DNA of 53,842 nucleotides from Cronobacter turicensis z3032. Lineage in GTDB: Bacteria > Pseudomonadota > Gammaproteobacteria > Enterobacterales > Enterobacteriaceae. This document shows, piece after piece, positions 8,955 to 17,180 of this stretch. Made by a program: the position numbers and the translations under genes. The notes beneath the pieces were generated by a model that worked only from the letters and a program-made list of their open reading frames with translations, searched no databases and had not been told where the DNA came from. Position 1 is the stretch's first letter; each line of letters begins with the position of its first letter. The stretch is taken from positions 1 to 53,842 of the forward strand of contig FN543096.1 in the NCBI GenBank assembly GCA_000027065.2. The letters are read 5' to 3'.

Positions 8955-9728
8955 ATGGCACGTACCACTCTGGCCGCGCTTGGCGCGGCTTTTTCATTAT
9001 TCGCAGGCACCGCCGCGGCTGTACCGGCACAGGCTTTCACACCGGAGCAGGAGGCCAGCCCAGAAAAGACAGGAGCCGACAACAAACTCGACGAAGCGAA
9101 GTTTAAGGCGATGATCCGCCAGAAACTGCAGTTGCCGGAGCAAAAGAACCCCGTACCGGTCGTTATGGCAAATCAGGAAGCGCTGCTGCATGATGCAGAC
9201 ACACCGGCGTATGGCCCGGAAAAGGCAAAAGTAGCCGTCATTGAGTTCCTGGATTACCAGTGCCTCTACTGCTACAAAATGACCTGGGAAATCGAAAAGG
9301 TAATGAAAACGAATCCGGAAGTACGTTTCGTCTTTAAGGCGTGGACCATTTATGCCGGGAAATGGCCTTCATCGGAACAGGCGGCTCAGCGCGGCCTGGC
9401 AGTGTGGAAAGCGAAAGGTGAACAGGCTTACATGACGTATCACAACAGACTGTTCAACACCATGCACATGAACGGTGAACTCACCACAGAGGATATTGAT
9501 AACGCAGCAATGGCCGGGGGCTTTGTGGCAAACAGCATACCGGATAACAGCGCCGCGCTTTCGCGCAACGACGCGCTGGCGAAGCAGCTGGGACTTATCG
9601 GGGCGCCAGCTCTTATCATCATGCCGGTGACTGGCGCGACGCCAGACAATATCACCGTGCTGGAAGGAGGCGAAACCGCAGAAGAGATTCAGCTGGCCAT
9701 CAGAAAAGCTGAACAGACGTCGCAATAG
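8955..9728 (+). CDS. DsbA-family periplasmic thiol:disulfide protein
   Basis: A 257-residue thioredoxin-fold protein. Residues 1-27 form a signal peptide ending AVPAQA. The CLYC active site (Cys103, Cys106) follows EFLDYQ, and a cis-proline loop is seen in IGAPALIIM. It probably acts in the periplasm on disulfides of an unknown client; the family includes DsbA- and ScsC-like proteins. The ATG at 8955 is chosen because AGAGGA lies 6-7 bases upstream; 8949 would be too close. The gene stands alone between two 49-bp repeats, as a mobile cargo might. Confidence 0.85.
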   Translation: MARTTLAALGAAFSLFAGTAAAVPAQAFTPEQEASPEKTGADNKLDEAKFKAMIRQKLQLPEQKNPVPVVMANQEALLHDADTPAYGPEKAKVAVIEFLDYQCLYCYKMTWEIEKVMKTNPEVRFVFKAWTIYAGKWPSSEQAAQRGLAVWKAKGEQAYMTYHNRLFNTMHMNGELTTEDIDNAAMAGGFVANSIPDNSAALSRNDALAKQLGLIGAPALIIMPVTGATPDNITVLEGGETAEEIQLAIRKAEQTSQ

Positions 9729-10260
9729 TTTTACCTGTCAGGCTGCGTATGATGGCCTTTCCGACAGAATCATCATTCTTTACGCAGTGCGTCCTTCTCT
9801 CTCATTCAGCCTGAGCTCCCCTGCGCTTCCTCGCTCAGACCGTTCACGGTCTGAGTCTGCGGCTAGCCCTCCCGGTTTTTTCCGACAGGTTTTGATACCG
9901 CCTTCTGAAGCCTGAAAGGAGAAGCCGGTCACGGTATTTTTTCCGGAACATGAAAATTTTCAGCAGTCGCACACTTGCTGAGCGGTGACAGGTAGAAAAT
10001 TAGCAGGCAAAGCGGTAGACTTCTGCGAGCCGGGACGCCTGTGGTGAGGTATCTGGCTGATATATTTTATATTTCTGACTTAACTGAAATTGCCCGCTCG
10101 GGACTGGTGTGGTGACCGGAAATGAGCGGATGCGGTGAAAGCCTGTGGTGAGGCTGAAGCCGGACAGATAAGGCGGAAAAACTTCTGCGTTCGTTAATGC
10201 GACCGGGCGGAGATGGAAGGACAAAAGGATTGGGCGCGTCCGTAAGACGCTCAGGAGCGG
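9729..10260. other. Spacer between dsbA-like gene and FII control region
   Basis: Apart from the second 49-bp repeat there is no gene. I looked for the small CopB/RepA2 repressor usual upstream of FII copA and found no convincing frame. GCCTGTGGTGAGG occurs twice, at 10037 and 10141. Confidence 0.5.
9822..9870. repeat. 49-bp direct repeat, copy 2
   Basis: Second copy of the 8816-8864 repeat, differing at two positions, placed downstream of the DsbA-like gene. Confidence 0.85.
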
Positions 10261-10279
10261 GAAAGGCAGTTGCCGGAAC

Positions 10280-10350
10280 CCGAATGCAAAAACCCCCTGA
10301 AATCTGTACAGAAACTTGGCGGAATCTTCAGATATTCAGGGGGCCCAAAA
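10280..10350 (-). ncRNA. copA: CopA-like antisense RNA / CopT hairpin
   Basis: CCCCCTGAA at 10293-10301 pairs with TTCAGGGGG at 10335-10343, and the loop carries TTGGCGG, like the loop of R1 CopT that CopA RNA first contacts. By family analogy a counter-transcript from the minus strand pairs here with the repA leader and stops tap, hence repA, translation, setting copy number. Ends are approximate. Confidence 0.6.
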
Positions 10351-10382
10351 GCAGGCTGGTAGCCTGTGAAGGATTATAACGC

Positions 10383-10436
10383 ATGCATTACATAACACAA
10401 CACCCGGCCGCCATAAGAAAAGGCCGGCGTGAATGA
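10383..10436 (+). CDS. tap: Tap leader peptide coupling repA translation
   Basis: A 17-codon frame (MHYITQHPAAIRKGRRE) preceded by AAGGA and overlapping the GTG start of repA by 8 bases. A hairpin, CCGGCC (10404-10409) with GGCCGG (10422-10427), would hide the repA ribosome site until ribosomes reading this peptide open it. This is the known coupling of IncFII replicons. Confidence 0.7.
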   Translation: MHYITQHPAAIRKGRRE

Positions 10437-11340
10437 TAATCTGATCCCCCGCGCCGACCGGCGCCACCGTGGCACCCATTCCACGGCCTGCAAATGCCAT
10501 GACCCGGTTTATCTGCGTCCGGCACACTACAAACCCCTGAGTGGTGAACACGGCCGCGCGCTGCGTAACCTCATGCTGCACGATCGTAAAACGGGTCACT
10601 GGCAGGTACGCCGTCGCGTGTCTGCCGATATTCGCTTTGTGATACTGCGCCATGCCTGCGGCCGCAAACGCGCCCTTCGCCCGGAGATGCGCCGCCTGAT
10701 CGATGCCCTGTTTGTGGTGTTCGTTAACGCGGCGGACCTGGCCACCGATATCATCACCCTTAATGTCTCCAGACTGGCGGAAGCCCTGAGCCCGCGTGAC
10801 GAGAACGGCACCCTCATCCGTGAAAAGGCGGTGACCGTTTCCCGTGTGTCCCGGGCCATCCGGCTGCTCTGCCTGTTCGGCGTCATCGATGCGCCGGCGA
10901 CCGAGTGGGACCTGATGAACGGCTGTCGTTTCCCGAAACATGTCCTACTCACCGAGGCGGGCTGGCAGCTGACCGGCATTAGCATGGACAGGCTTCGCGC
11001 CGAGCAGGAAGCGCGCCGGCAGGCCATCCGCGACGGTATGCTGCAGCCAGGCGAAACCCTGAGCCTGAAGGCCGCCCGCCGCCGCTGGTATGAGAGCTGC
11101 CGCAACCGGACTGTCCTGAGTCGCCGCACGCGTGCGCTGGAAGGCAAACAGCGACGTCGTCTGGAGCAGCTGCCGTTCGATGAGCGCAAGCGCCAGGTGG
11201 CAGAGCGCCTCTACCGCAGCCTCGGGGAGCGTGCCGGCATAGTTTCATCACAGCAGTTTGAAAAGATGGTCTGGCAGCAGCTCTATCAGCTCGAACTGGT
11301 GAATCTGGACGCACCGGCCGCGGCGCCACCTCTCCACTGA
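10429..11340 (+). CDS. repA: IncFII-family replication initiator RepA
   Basis: A 303-residue initiator of the RepFIIA family, strongly basic, with a long Arg-rich C-terminal half. It binds the origin downstream and opens it with DnaA, mainly acting in cis. The start is GTG at 10429, overlapping tap; expression is limited by the antisense RNA and the hairpin over the start. The frame is intact, unlike that of the FIB repA, so on this sequence it is the replicon most surely functional. Confidence 0.88.
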   Translation: MNDNLIPRADRRHRGTHSTACKCHDPVYLRPAHYKPLSGEHGRALRNLMLHDRKTGHWQVRRRVSADIRFVILRHACGRKRALRPEMRRLIDALFVVFVNAADLATDIITLNVSRLAEALSPRDENGTLIREKAVTVSRVSRAIRLLCLFGVIDAPATEWDLMNGCRFPKHVLLTEAGWQLTGISMDRLRAEQEARRQAIRDGMLQPGETLSLKAARRRWYESCRNRTVLSRRTRALEGKQRRRLEQLPFDERKRQVAERLYRSLGERAGIVSSQQFEKMVWQQLYQLELVNLDAPAAAPPLH

Positions 11341-12024
11341 CCCCGCTTTTTGATTCTCCGCTTTGCTGCGGAGGCTTCCCCACGTCCGCACACTTTCACA
11401 GCACAAAAAACACCCGAACGCTATAGCCGTTGTTACCCGTTCCGGCGGAATTATCCCGCCGTCCGCAGCGCAGATGATGTTATCCACACTTATCCGCAAA
11501 CAGGAAAAAAGGTTTAGCTGCAACCAGCGTCGTGTTAGGCGCAATTCAATCAGGGGTTTCACCCCTTACTTATATTCATAAGAGAACCCTTATTTCAGCC
11601 CACTTATCCCGTGGATAATGGGGAAAACCAGAAGTAGCTCCCTGCGCTGCGCGCCGGGCACGGGACCGGTGCACAGCAGCAGGTTTAGTTACAACACACA
11701 AAAAATTGAAGTAGTTTATGCCCCGGCGGCACCATCGCCGTTCTGAAGCCAGAGTGCCACGTCCGGCCACGCTGAAACCCTCGCGCCGTACCTGAACGCA
11801 GGGAGCCCGCATCCACCCACTAAAAAGCCGCGCCCGCCCCGGGCCGAAGGCCCGGAACAGGAGCCGCTTTAGCGAATGTTGTAACTACGCCGCTAAGCGG
11901 CCCCTGAAGGGTCCGCCAAGCCGGAGATACGGCCGGACTACGTCCGTCCCACTCCGAAGGCGCAGGGAGGCGTTTACGTGGTTTTAAAGGGGTTTATGGC
12001 CTGGCAGGACGGGGGGGGCTTGTG
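11341..12024. other. IncFII origin region
   Basis: Downstream of repA is a perfect DnaA box TTATCCACA at 11480-11488, followed by AT-rich DNA and TTATCCCGTGGATAA near 11606. This matches the R1 oriR layout, which begins with a DnaA box and lies 3' of repA. Farther on are GC-rich hairpins, such as CCGGGCCGAAGGCCCGG near 11838, and no gene. Confidence 0.7.
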
Positions 12025-12110
12025 GCATATGACAGTAAGCAGGGCCCGGCGGTTTGAAGGCAGCGCCATATGGAAGGTCTGTGAGCCGCCTTTTATGCCC
12101 TTCGGGCATG
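12025..12110. repeat. 86-bp direct repeat, copy 1
   Basis: Shares with 13590-13675 the start GCATATGA, the block AGCAGGGCCCGG-GGTTTGAAGGCAGC and the end GAGCCGCCTTTTATGCCC plus TTCGGGCATG, with a variable middle. The end contains the hairpin ATGCCCTTCGGGCAT. The two copies flank the DUF4225 gene pair. Confidence 0.85.
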
Positions 12111-12234
12111 TTTATCGGGCGCAGAGGCCGCTGTCTTCATGAAGAATTCGATCATCCAGACGATTCAGATCGCGCAAAGTTGAAAATTTCATGTCCGGGG
12201 ATATGCTGTGAGAAGGCATCAATAAGGACATAAA

Positions 12235-13038
12235 ATGGACACGCTCCTGTTCCCCGGTCAGAACCGCCGTGCATGGTCTGATACCATGATTAACCTTGAA
12301 GCACGGAAACTCGTTAATACCGCAAATACCGTGGCGTCCATGCATCTGCATGACGGACTTTCGCGGCTGCAGTTTGTTGACGAGATCAAGTCAGTCATCA
12401 TGAATCAGTTTGAAGCGGCAAGACGCGCAAAAACAGATGATGAGTGTATGGCCTGCATTAAAACGCTTCGTGCAGAAAATGACAGCCTTCTTGAGCAATC
12501 CCGGGCGCTGAAATCTGGTTACGCAAAGCTCTATGCCGAGGTAAAAGTCGTCAAGGAAGAAAACAAAATCATCGGTTACATCATTTCCGGGGTGGACGTC
12601 GTCATCGGCGGTATTGCGATTTTCGGCGGGATTACGATGATGGCCACCATGACACCGATGGGCGTGATTGCCGGGGCAATCATTATTGTGAATGGCGTTA
12701 ACACCATTACCAAGGCAGCAGCCCGCACTTTACTTGATGATAAAAAGACAGAAGGTATTTTCGCTGACGGCTCTATGGAAGTTGCTGAGTTCCTGGGGTT
12801 CAGTCGTCAGCAGGGGCTGGGTGCCTATAAAGCCGTCACTCTCGTCAGTGACGTTTATGGCATGTACGGGCTTCGATTAAGGCCAGAGGTGCAGCGCCTC
12901 TGGTACTGGACAAGACCCGACTTTTTCAGAAAGGTCTCCAAAACCTCACGTCCGATGATGGCTCTGAATATCGCTGGATGGGGGCTTACCGCCAGCGTTG
13001 CGGTAAATTTATTATCTATCGATCCCGGCGAGAAATAA
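12235..13038 (+). CDS. DUF4225 domain protein
   Basis: A 267-residue protein recognised as DUF4225-like, a family of unknown function. The N-terminal half (to about 115) is helical with coiled-coil character. Residues about 120-165 are hydrophobic and Gly-rich (IGGIAIFGG, VIAGAIIIVNG), as in membrane-inserting glycine-zipper segments. AAGGAC precedes the ATG. Its end overlaps, by 23 bases, a convergent gene for a small membrane protein, and both lie between direct repeats. A toxin/immunity pair is one possibility, not shown by the sequence. Confidence 0.75.
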   Translation: MDTLLFPGQNRRAWSDTMINLEARKLVNTANTVASMHLHDGLSRLQFVDEIKSVIMNQFEAARRAKTDDECMACIKTLRAENDSLLEQSRALKSGYAKLYAEVKVVKEENKIIGYIISGVDVVIGGIAIFGGITMMATMTPMGVIAGAIIIVNGVNTITKAAARTLLDDKKTEGIFADGSMEVAEFLGFSRQQGLGAYKAVTLVSDVYGMYGLRLRPEVQRLWYWTRPDFFRKVSKTSRPMMALNIAGWGLTASVAVNLLSIDPGEK

Positions 13039-13339
13039 ATTTCTCCAGCCGGCGGGCTTTCATACCAAGAGAAGGTGGAAACGTTGCCCATACAATTACC
13101 AGCGCTATAACAGCACTCACACCACCTGAAACAATATGGGTACGGTTGCCGGCAAGCAGTACACATAGCATTACCAGTATCAGGCCCACCGTTACCCATA
13201 CTGAAACCCGAAAGCGACGGGAAAGCGCAGAGATGAGCGCGTCCATAGTGCCTCCTCCATGAGAGACCCGACTCTTCAGGTTTTCAACATCGCGTTCACT
13301 AAAGCCTGCGTTATATAAGTCTTTCTCACTGATGATCAT
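13016..13339 (-). CDS. Small two-helix membrane protein
   Basis: A 107-residue protein with a polar N-terminus and two membrane helices (about 45-63 and 70-88), ending in a basic tail. A good ribosome site, GGGAGAAG, precedes the ATG at 13339. It overlaps the 3' end of the DUF4225 gene tail to tail. Small membrane proteins beside membrane-active toxins often give immunity, which is the reason to consider that role; no family was recognised. Confidence 0.7.
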   Translation of the reverse strand: MIISEKDLYNAGFSERDVENLKSRVSHGGGTMDALISALSRRFRVSVWVTVGLILVMLCVLLAGNRTHIVSGGVSAVIALVIVWATFPPSLGMKARRLEKFISRRDR

Positions 13340-14028
13340 AATCTTCTCCCTTTCCGGATAAAATTATATACAGGCTTGACGCGTAACGGTACGGATTCCG
13401 TAAATGTTTACCTTGCTTCTCACCCTGCCCGCAGCTGGCTGAACTCTTGACCGCGCTGTATGAAACTCTGACCCAGTTTTCACCCGGACACCCAATGCAT
13501 GCACGGGAACCATCAAGATGAGTAGTAAGAGGCCAGCTCAGCGGGATAATGCTTATTAACATAATAAGTTGCTAACTTAAGTGGCTAAGGCATATGAAAT
13601 GAAGCAGGGCCCGGTGGTTTGAAGGCAGCTTCTTCCTGGGGGAAAATGAGCCGCCTTTTATGCCCTTCGGGCATGATAATAACCGGTGTCTGAACATGGG
13701 GATGAGATGTACCAGCTGACTTATTTTCTTTTCGGGGGCGCATTACCTCTGTCGCGACCGGAGGGGTTACCTGTTGTGCTTGGCCAGTTCCCGCCCTGTC
13801 CCGGATGGCTTGATGGACCGCGGCCACCCGTTTTCGTTGTGCCTGAATTGCCGGATTTTGACATTGTTTCTTTCCTTATAATTGTTTGTTTGTCTGCGTT
13901 CACGACATGTCGGTAACTTTCACTATTTCATTTTGTCATAACGAGCCCGTGTCGTATGGTTAGTGCATATTACGCTGGCCTGTTAGAAAGCTTAACAGGT
14001 ATGAATTTAATCTTATGAAAAGTAATTA
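13340..14028. other. Intergenic region with second 86-bp repeat
   Basis: Holds the second 86-bp repeat and no gene I can support. The frames at 13686 (plus) and 13721 (minus) lack ribosome sites and family resemblance. Confidence 0.5.
13590..13675. repeat. 86-bp direct repeat, copy 2
   Basis: Second copy of 12025-12110, same orientation, with a diverged middle (about 20 bases) and a conserved terminator-like end, TGCCCTTCGGGCA. Confidence 0.85.
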
Positions 14029-14769
14029 ATGATGAGAATACATAAACTTTCGAAAGCTTTCGATAAGACTGGACAGGTTGAATGGCCATGCCCGGCCTGT
14101 GGGCAGCTGACTCTGGAAATAATTCAAGAATCTCTCTATGAGGCACCTACCTCTGAGAACCGGGGAATGCAGGACGAGTTGTGGTTTGAGGCTGATATGT
14201 ATTCTGGTGTATTTTGTTGTATGGCAAAATGCTCGCGATCCCAATGTCGGGAAGTTGTGTGCTGCTCTGGTATAAGCCGTTATGAATCTGGCTGGGAACA
14301 TGAAAAGGGTACGGTATACTGGCAGGTATTCAAGCCCGTCAACTTTGTGCCAGCGCTTAACCCTTTCACAATTAAAGTTGAATGTCCGGAAGAAATCTCA
14401 GAACCGCTTGCTGCATCATTTTCGGTTTACCTGGCGCAGCCGGGTTCGGCGGCCAACCTGATTCGGATTACTGTCGAGCGTTTGCTGACAGCTATCGGCG
14501 TTCCTGAACGGAATGACAAAGGCAAAAGGATTGTTCTACATGAGCGACTCGAAAAGCATCTGCCCGACAACTATTCAGACTATGCCAGCCCGTTAATGGC
14601 GATTAAATTTCTCGGTAATGCCGGCAGTCATACACTCGACGAAGTTAAAGTAAGAGATATCGAGGATGCATTTGAGATAATGGAGTATGTTGTGAACGAC
14701 ATTTTCTCAAAGCGTAAAGAATCCATAGAAGTGCTGACCAAAAGACTTAATCAGAGATTCGGAAAGTAA
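14029..14769 (+). CDS. DUF4145 domain protein
   Basis: A 246-residue protein. The N-terminus has CPACG (about residues 21-25) and a later C-x4-C cluster, suggesting a small zinc-binding region. The C-terminal part, with a basic helix and FLGNAGSH followed by VRDIEDAFEIMEYVVNDIF, matches the DUF4145 pattern. The family is often found in accessory and defence regions, sometimes fused to restriction proteins, but its function is unknown. Either of two adjacent ATG codons could start it. Confidence 0.75.
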   Translation: MMRIHKLSKAFDKTGQVEWPCPACGQLTLEIIQESLYEAPTSENRGMQDELWFEADMYSGVFCCMAKCSRSQCREVVCCSGISRYESGWEHEKGTVYWQVFKPVNFVPALNPFTIKVECPEEISEPLAASFSVYLAQPGSAANLIRITVERLLTAIGVPERNDKGKRIVLHERLEKHLPDNYSDYASPLMAIKFLGNAGSHTLDEVKVRDIEDAFEIMEYVVNDIFSKRKESIEVLTKRLNQRFGK

Positions 14770-14892
14770 ATGTACATGCAGTCTGTCCGGGATAGAAGCC
14801 AGATCTGAGAAGGGGGTACGGTATATCTAACCGCCACACATCAACCCCATAAGAGATGGAGGGTAAGCTGACGCACCCCAATCAGTATGCAC

Positions 14893-14924
14893 ATTAACTT
14901 ATTAACTTATTAACTTATTAATAA
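14893..14924. repeat. Short tandem ATTAACTT repeat
   Basis: ATTAACTT is repeated three times in tandem (14893-14916) followed by a degenerate fourth unit, in the gap after the DUF4145 gene. Confidence 0.8.
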
Positions 14925-14961
14925 AGTAAGAGCATTTACCTTCAGACATCCCGACAGGCAC

Positions 14962-15189
14962 TCATCGTAGCTTTAATATCTCAGACGTGAGGTGCAGAAG
15001 TCTTGCTGCATCGGGATTATTTTGATGTTTTGTAAGGCTCAGCCACAGTTCAAGAGTTCCACACGCCGCTGCATAACATGCCTCCTTTTTCTCAGGCAAT
15101 TCTCGTACTGAGGCTGCGTATTCAGTAATAAGCCGCTCGGTTTCATTAGTCACTGTTTCATACGTGAAGACAACGTCATCGCTTCGCAT
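14962..15189 (-). CDS. Small protein of unknown function next to traX
   Basis: A 75-residue, mostly helical, acidic protein without a signal peptide or membrane helix. It lies 57 bases downstream of traX on the same strand and may share its message. No family recognised. Confidence 0.6.
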   Translation of the reverse strand: MRSDDVVFTYETVTNETERLITEYAASVRELPEKKEACYAAACGTLELWLSLTKHQNNPDAARLLHLTSEILKLR

Positions 15190-15246
15190 CAGATCGCCTT
15201 TTTAATGGTTTATCAGGCCTGTAGAGAACAGGCAGACCTCTTCTGT

Positions 15247-16041
15247 TTAAACAAAATACACTATCGTTCCGGCGAGCAGGAGATGCCCCGCATAAACCGG
15301 ATAAAAGAACCGGGCCGGAAGCCAGCGCCGGTGTTTGTCCGCCATGAGCTGCTGTGCGGCAGTCACGACCATCCAGGGAAAAAGACACGTCGGTAACGTG
15401 GCAAACACAAGTGTCGCCACAGGCATGGTGGCAAGATGTGAGGCGCCGTTGAGGGTTACCAGCGACAGGAAAACTGCCCAGCCGGCACAGTACCGAACCT
15501 GCGCTGATGCGCTGCCGGCGATTACAGCCAGCCCCACCGTCAGAATTTCGCCCTGCAGACCATAGCTTGCCGGCGACAATGGCCAGGCAAGTACCGCCAG
15601 CAGAGCTGTACCTGCGGCGAGGCCACAGGTTCCGGACTGTCGGTGCCAGGCCAGGAGTTGTGTTGTGCCGGCAAATACGAAGAGAATATTCAGCGCGTAC
15701 CACGGATCGAGTTGGCGAAATGCCAGCATGAATACCGGCTGGGTTACTACTGCCCACAGCCATAACCGGTTTGCCTGAAACTGCAGACGTTCCGGCTTCC
15801 TGTTTACGTTGATGGCCCAGATCAGACTGAACAACGGGAAGGCCGCTCTGCCGAGCGCATACAGTTCCGGCCGCAGCGGGCTCAGAAACAGCGTGTTGAA
15901 GTGATCGAGGAGCATGGCCAGCATCGCCAGGAGTTTCACCAAATCCACTGCTCCGGGATTCAGCAGTGTCATTCGCTGCAGTGCTCTGAAAGGAATTTTG
16001 TGAATGGTTGACAGTACCTTCAAACGTATTCTCCTGCTCAC
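15247..16041 (-). CDS. traX: TraX family pilin N-acetylase
   Basis: A 264-residue polytopic membrane protein with about seven helices. The LVKLLAMLAMLLDHFN stretch and GRAAFPLFSLIWA are characteristic of TraX, which N-acetylates F pilin at the inner membrane. No pilin or other transfer gene is present, so it has no evident substrate here; stranded traX genes beside FII replicons are common. GTG at 16041 gives the full length, but TTG at 16023 with AGGAGA before it, or ATG at 15972, could be the true start. Confidence 0.85.
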   Translation of the reverse strand: MSRRIRLKVLSTIHKIPFRALQRMTLLNPGAVDLVKLLAMLAMLLDHFNTLFLSPLRPELYALGRAAFPLFSLIWAINVNRKPERLQFQANRLWLWAVVTQPVFMLAFRQLDPWYALNILFVFAGTTQLLAWHRQSGTCGLAAGTALLAVLAWPLSPASYGLQGEILTVGLAVIAGSASAQVRYCAGWAVFLSLVTLNGASHLATMPVATLVFATLPTCLFPWMVVTAAQQLMADKHRRWLPARFFYPVYAGHLLLAGTIVYFV

Positions 16042-16478
16042 TGCGACAGGCAGTGTAAATATAACTCTGCACCCAGTTCCAGAATATCCGCCCGGTGCAT
16101 GCCGGCACTCGTATATATGCCTTTTCCATTTATTTTTCTGGCCGCAAATTCTGATTTATCGCGAAGGATCAGCATAGCCTGAATTTTGTTTTTCTTGCGA
16201 AAGATAAATACTGAAAAGATGAAAATCGTTCATAACCTGGAGCCGATAAAATAATTAACAAGAGCTTTGCTTGTTATCGGCAATGGAACTATTTACTTTA
16301 CAGGTAATACCGCAATAAAACCATCAAATAAGTTCGGGCGATCTATTTTTGTGCATAATGCTGGCCGGGTAACGCCGCCAGTATGAAGGAGTAATAATGA
16401 GGCTCCATTTTCCACTGAACGTATATTGTAAATATCATTCGGTCTCTTTTTTTTTGCAGCGATCGTTCGATGAAAAAA
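16042..16478. other. AT-rich spacer
   Basis: About 440 bases, AT-rich, between two minus-strand genes. No supported gene or repeat; probably contains the traX promoter. Confidence 0.4.
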
Positions 16479-17138
16479 TTAATATTGTCTGGCAGTAATG
16501 AGACCTTTGATAATATTTAACGCATAACTAATGTTCAGTGTTGTCATGTTTGCGTTCAACTGTGACAGCATGCCAGCGTTGCTTGCAGCAACATACGTTT
16601 GCAGCGGTCCGGTATACTTCTTTGACGTCACCACTGTCAGCTGCACCGGAGCAGAATCCAGAGCGTCAAGCCCCGTAACGATGTCTTTCTCCGCTGCGCT
16701 GATATACACCGGCGAGCCGGCAATAACAAAGTTGTCGCCCGGATATGTGTGCATCAGCTCCGCTATCGAGGCGCAGCGACCGGGAAACGGTGGCTGCGTC
16801 GTCAGACTTTTCCATACGGCGGCAGGCGCATGCGTCATGGCATGGAATGTCGCCTCATAGGGCAAGGCCGGATCGGTGGCATGCCGCAATCCCAGACCTG
16901 CGGATATCACCCACAACTCGGTTTCTGGCCAGCATGTCATTGCCGACACAGCCCGTTTCCAGTGTGTGCCGCGGTAGAGTTCTCTGGTTGTGAATTTCGC
17001 GGCGCTGCTTTCACTGTTCAGCAGAGCCCGCCAGGTTGCCATTGCGGCGCTGAGATCGGTGTTGTGATAAGGAAACACCCTGCTTCCCGGCGCAGCTGCT
17101 TTACTGCTGCTGCACGTCGTGATGAGATGTATGGCCAT
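16479..17138 (-). CDS. Unknown protein with N-terminal ITTCSSSK motif
   Basis: A 219-residue protein starting MAIHLITTCSSSK. The beginning and GDNFVIAGSPVYI recall a diffuse group of YaaA/DUF6884-like proteins, but the match is by eye and weak. The ATG at 17138, preceded by GGTGGA, is chosen over the GTG at 17177. It follows the next gene with a 42-base gap, so the two probably form an operon. Function unknown. Confidence 0.65.
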   Translation of the reverse strand: MAIHLITTCSSSKAAAPGSRVFPYHNTDLSAAMATWRALLNSESSAAKFTTRELYRGTHWKRAVSAMTCWPETELWVISAGLGLRHATDPALPYEATFHAMTHAPAAVWKSLTTQPPFPGRCASIAELMHTYPGDNFVIAGSPVYISAAEKDIVTGLDALDSAPVQLTVVTSKKYTGPLQTYVAASNAGMLSQLNANMTTLNISYALNIIKGLITARQY

Positions 17139-17180
17139 GTCATATTCCACCGATGCGCGAGCCGTTGCCGGGCACACGCA

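Noticed and set aside
15176..16129. 317-codon minus-strand frame over traX
   Set aside because: Lies in another frame of traX, which has clear family motifs; product is low-complexity.
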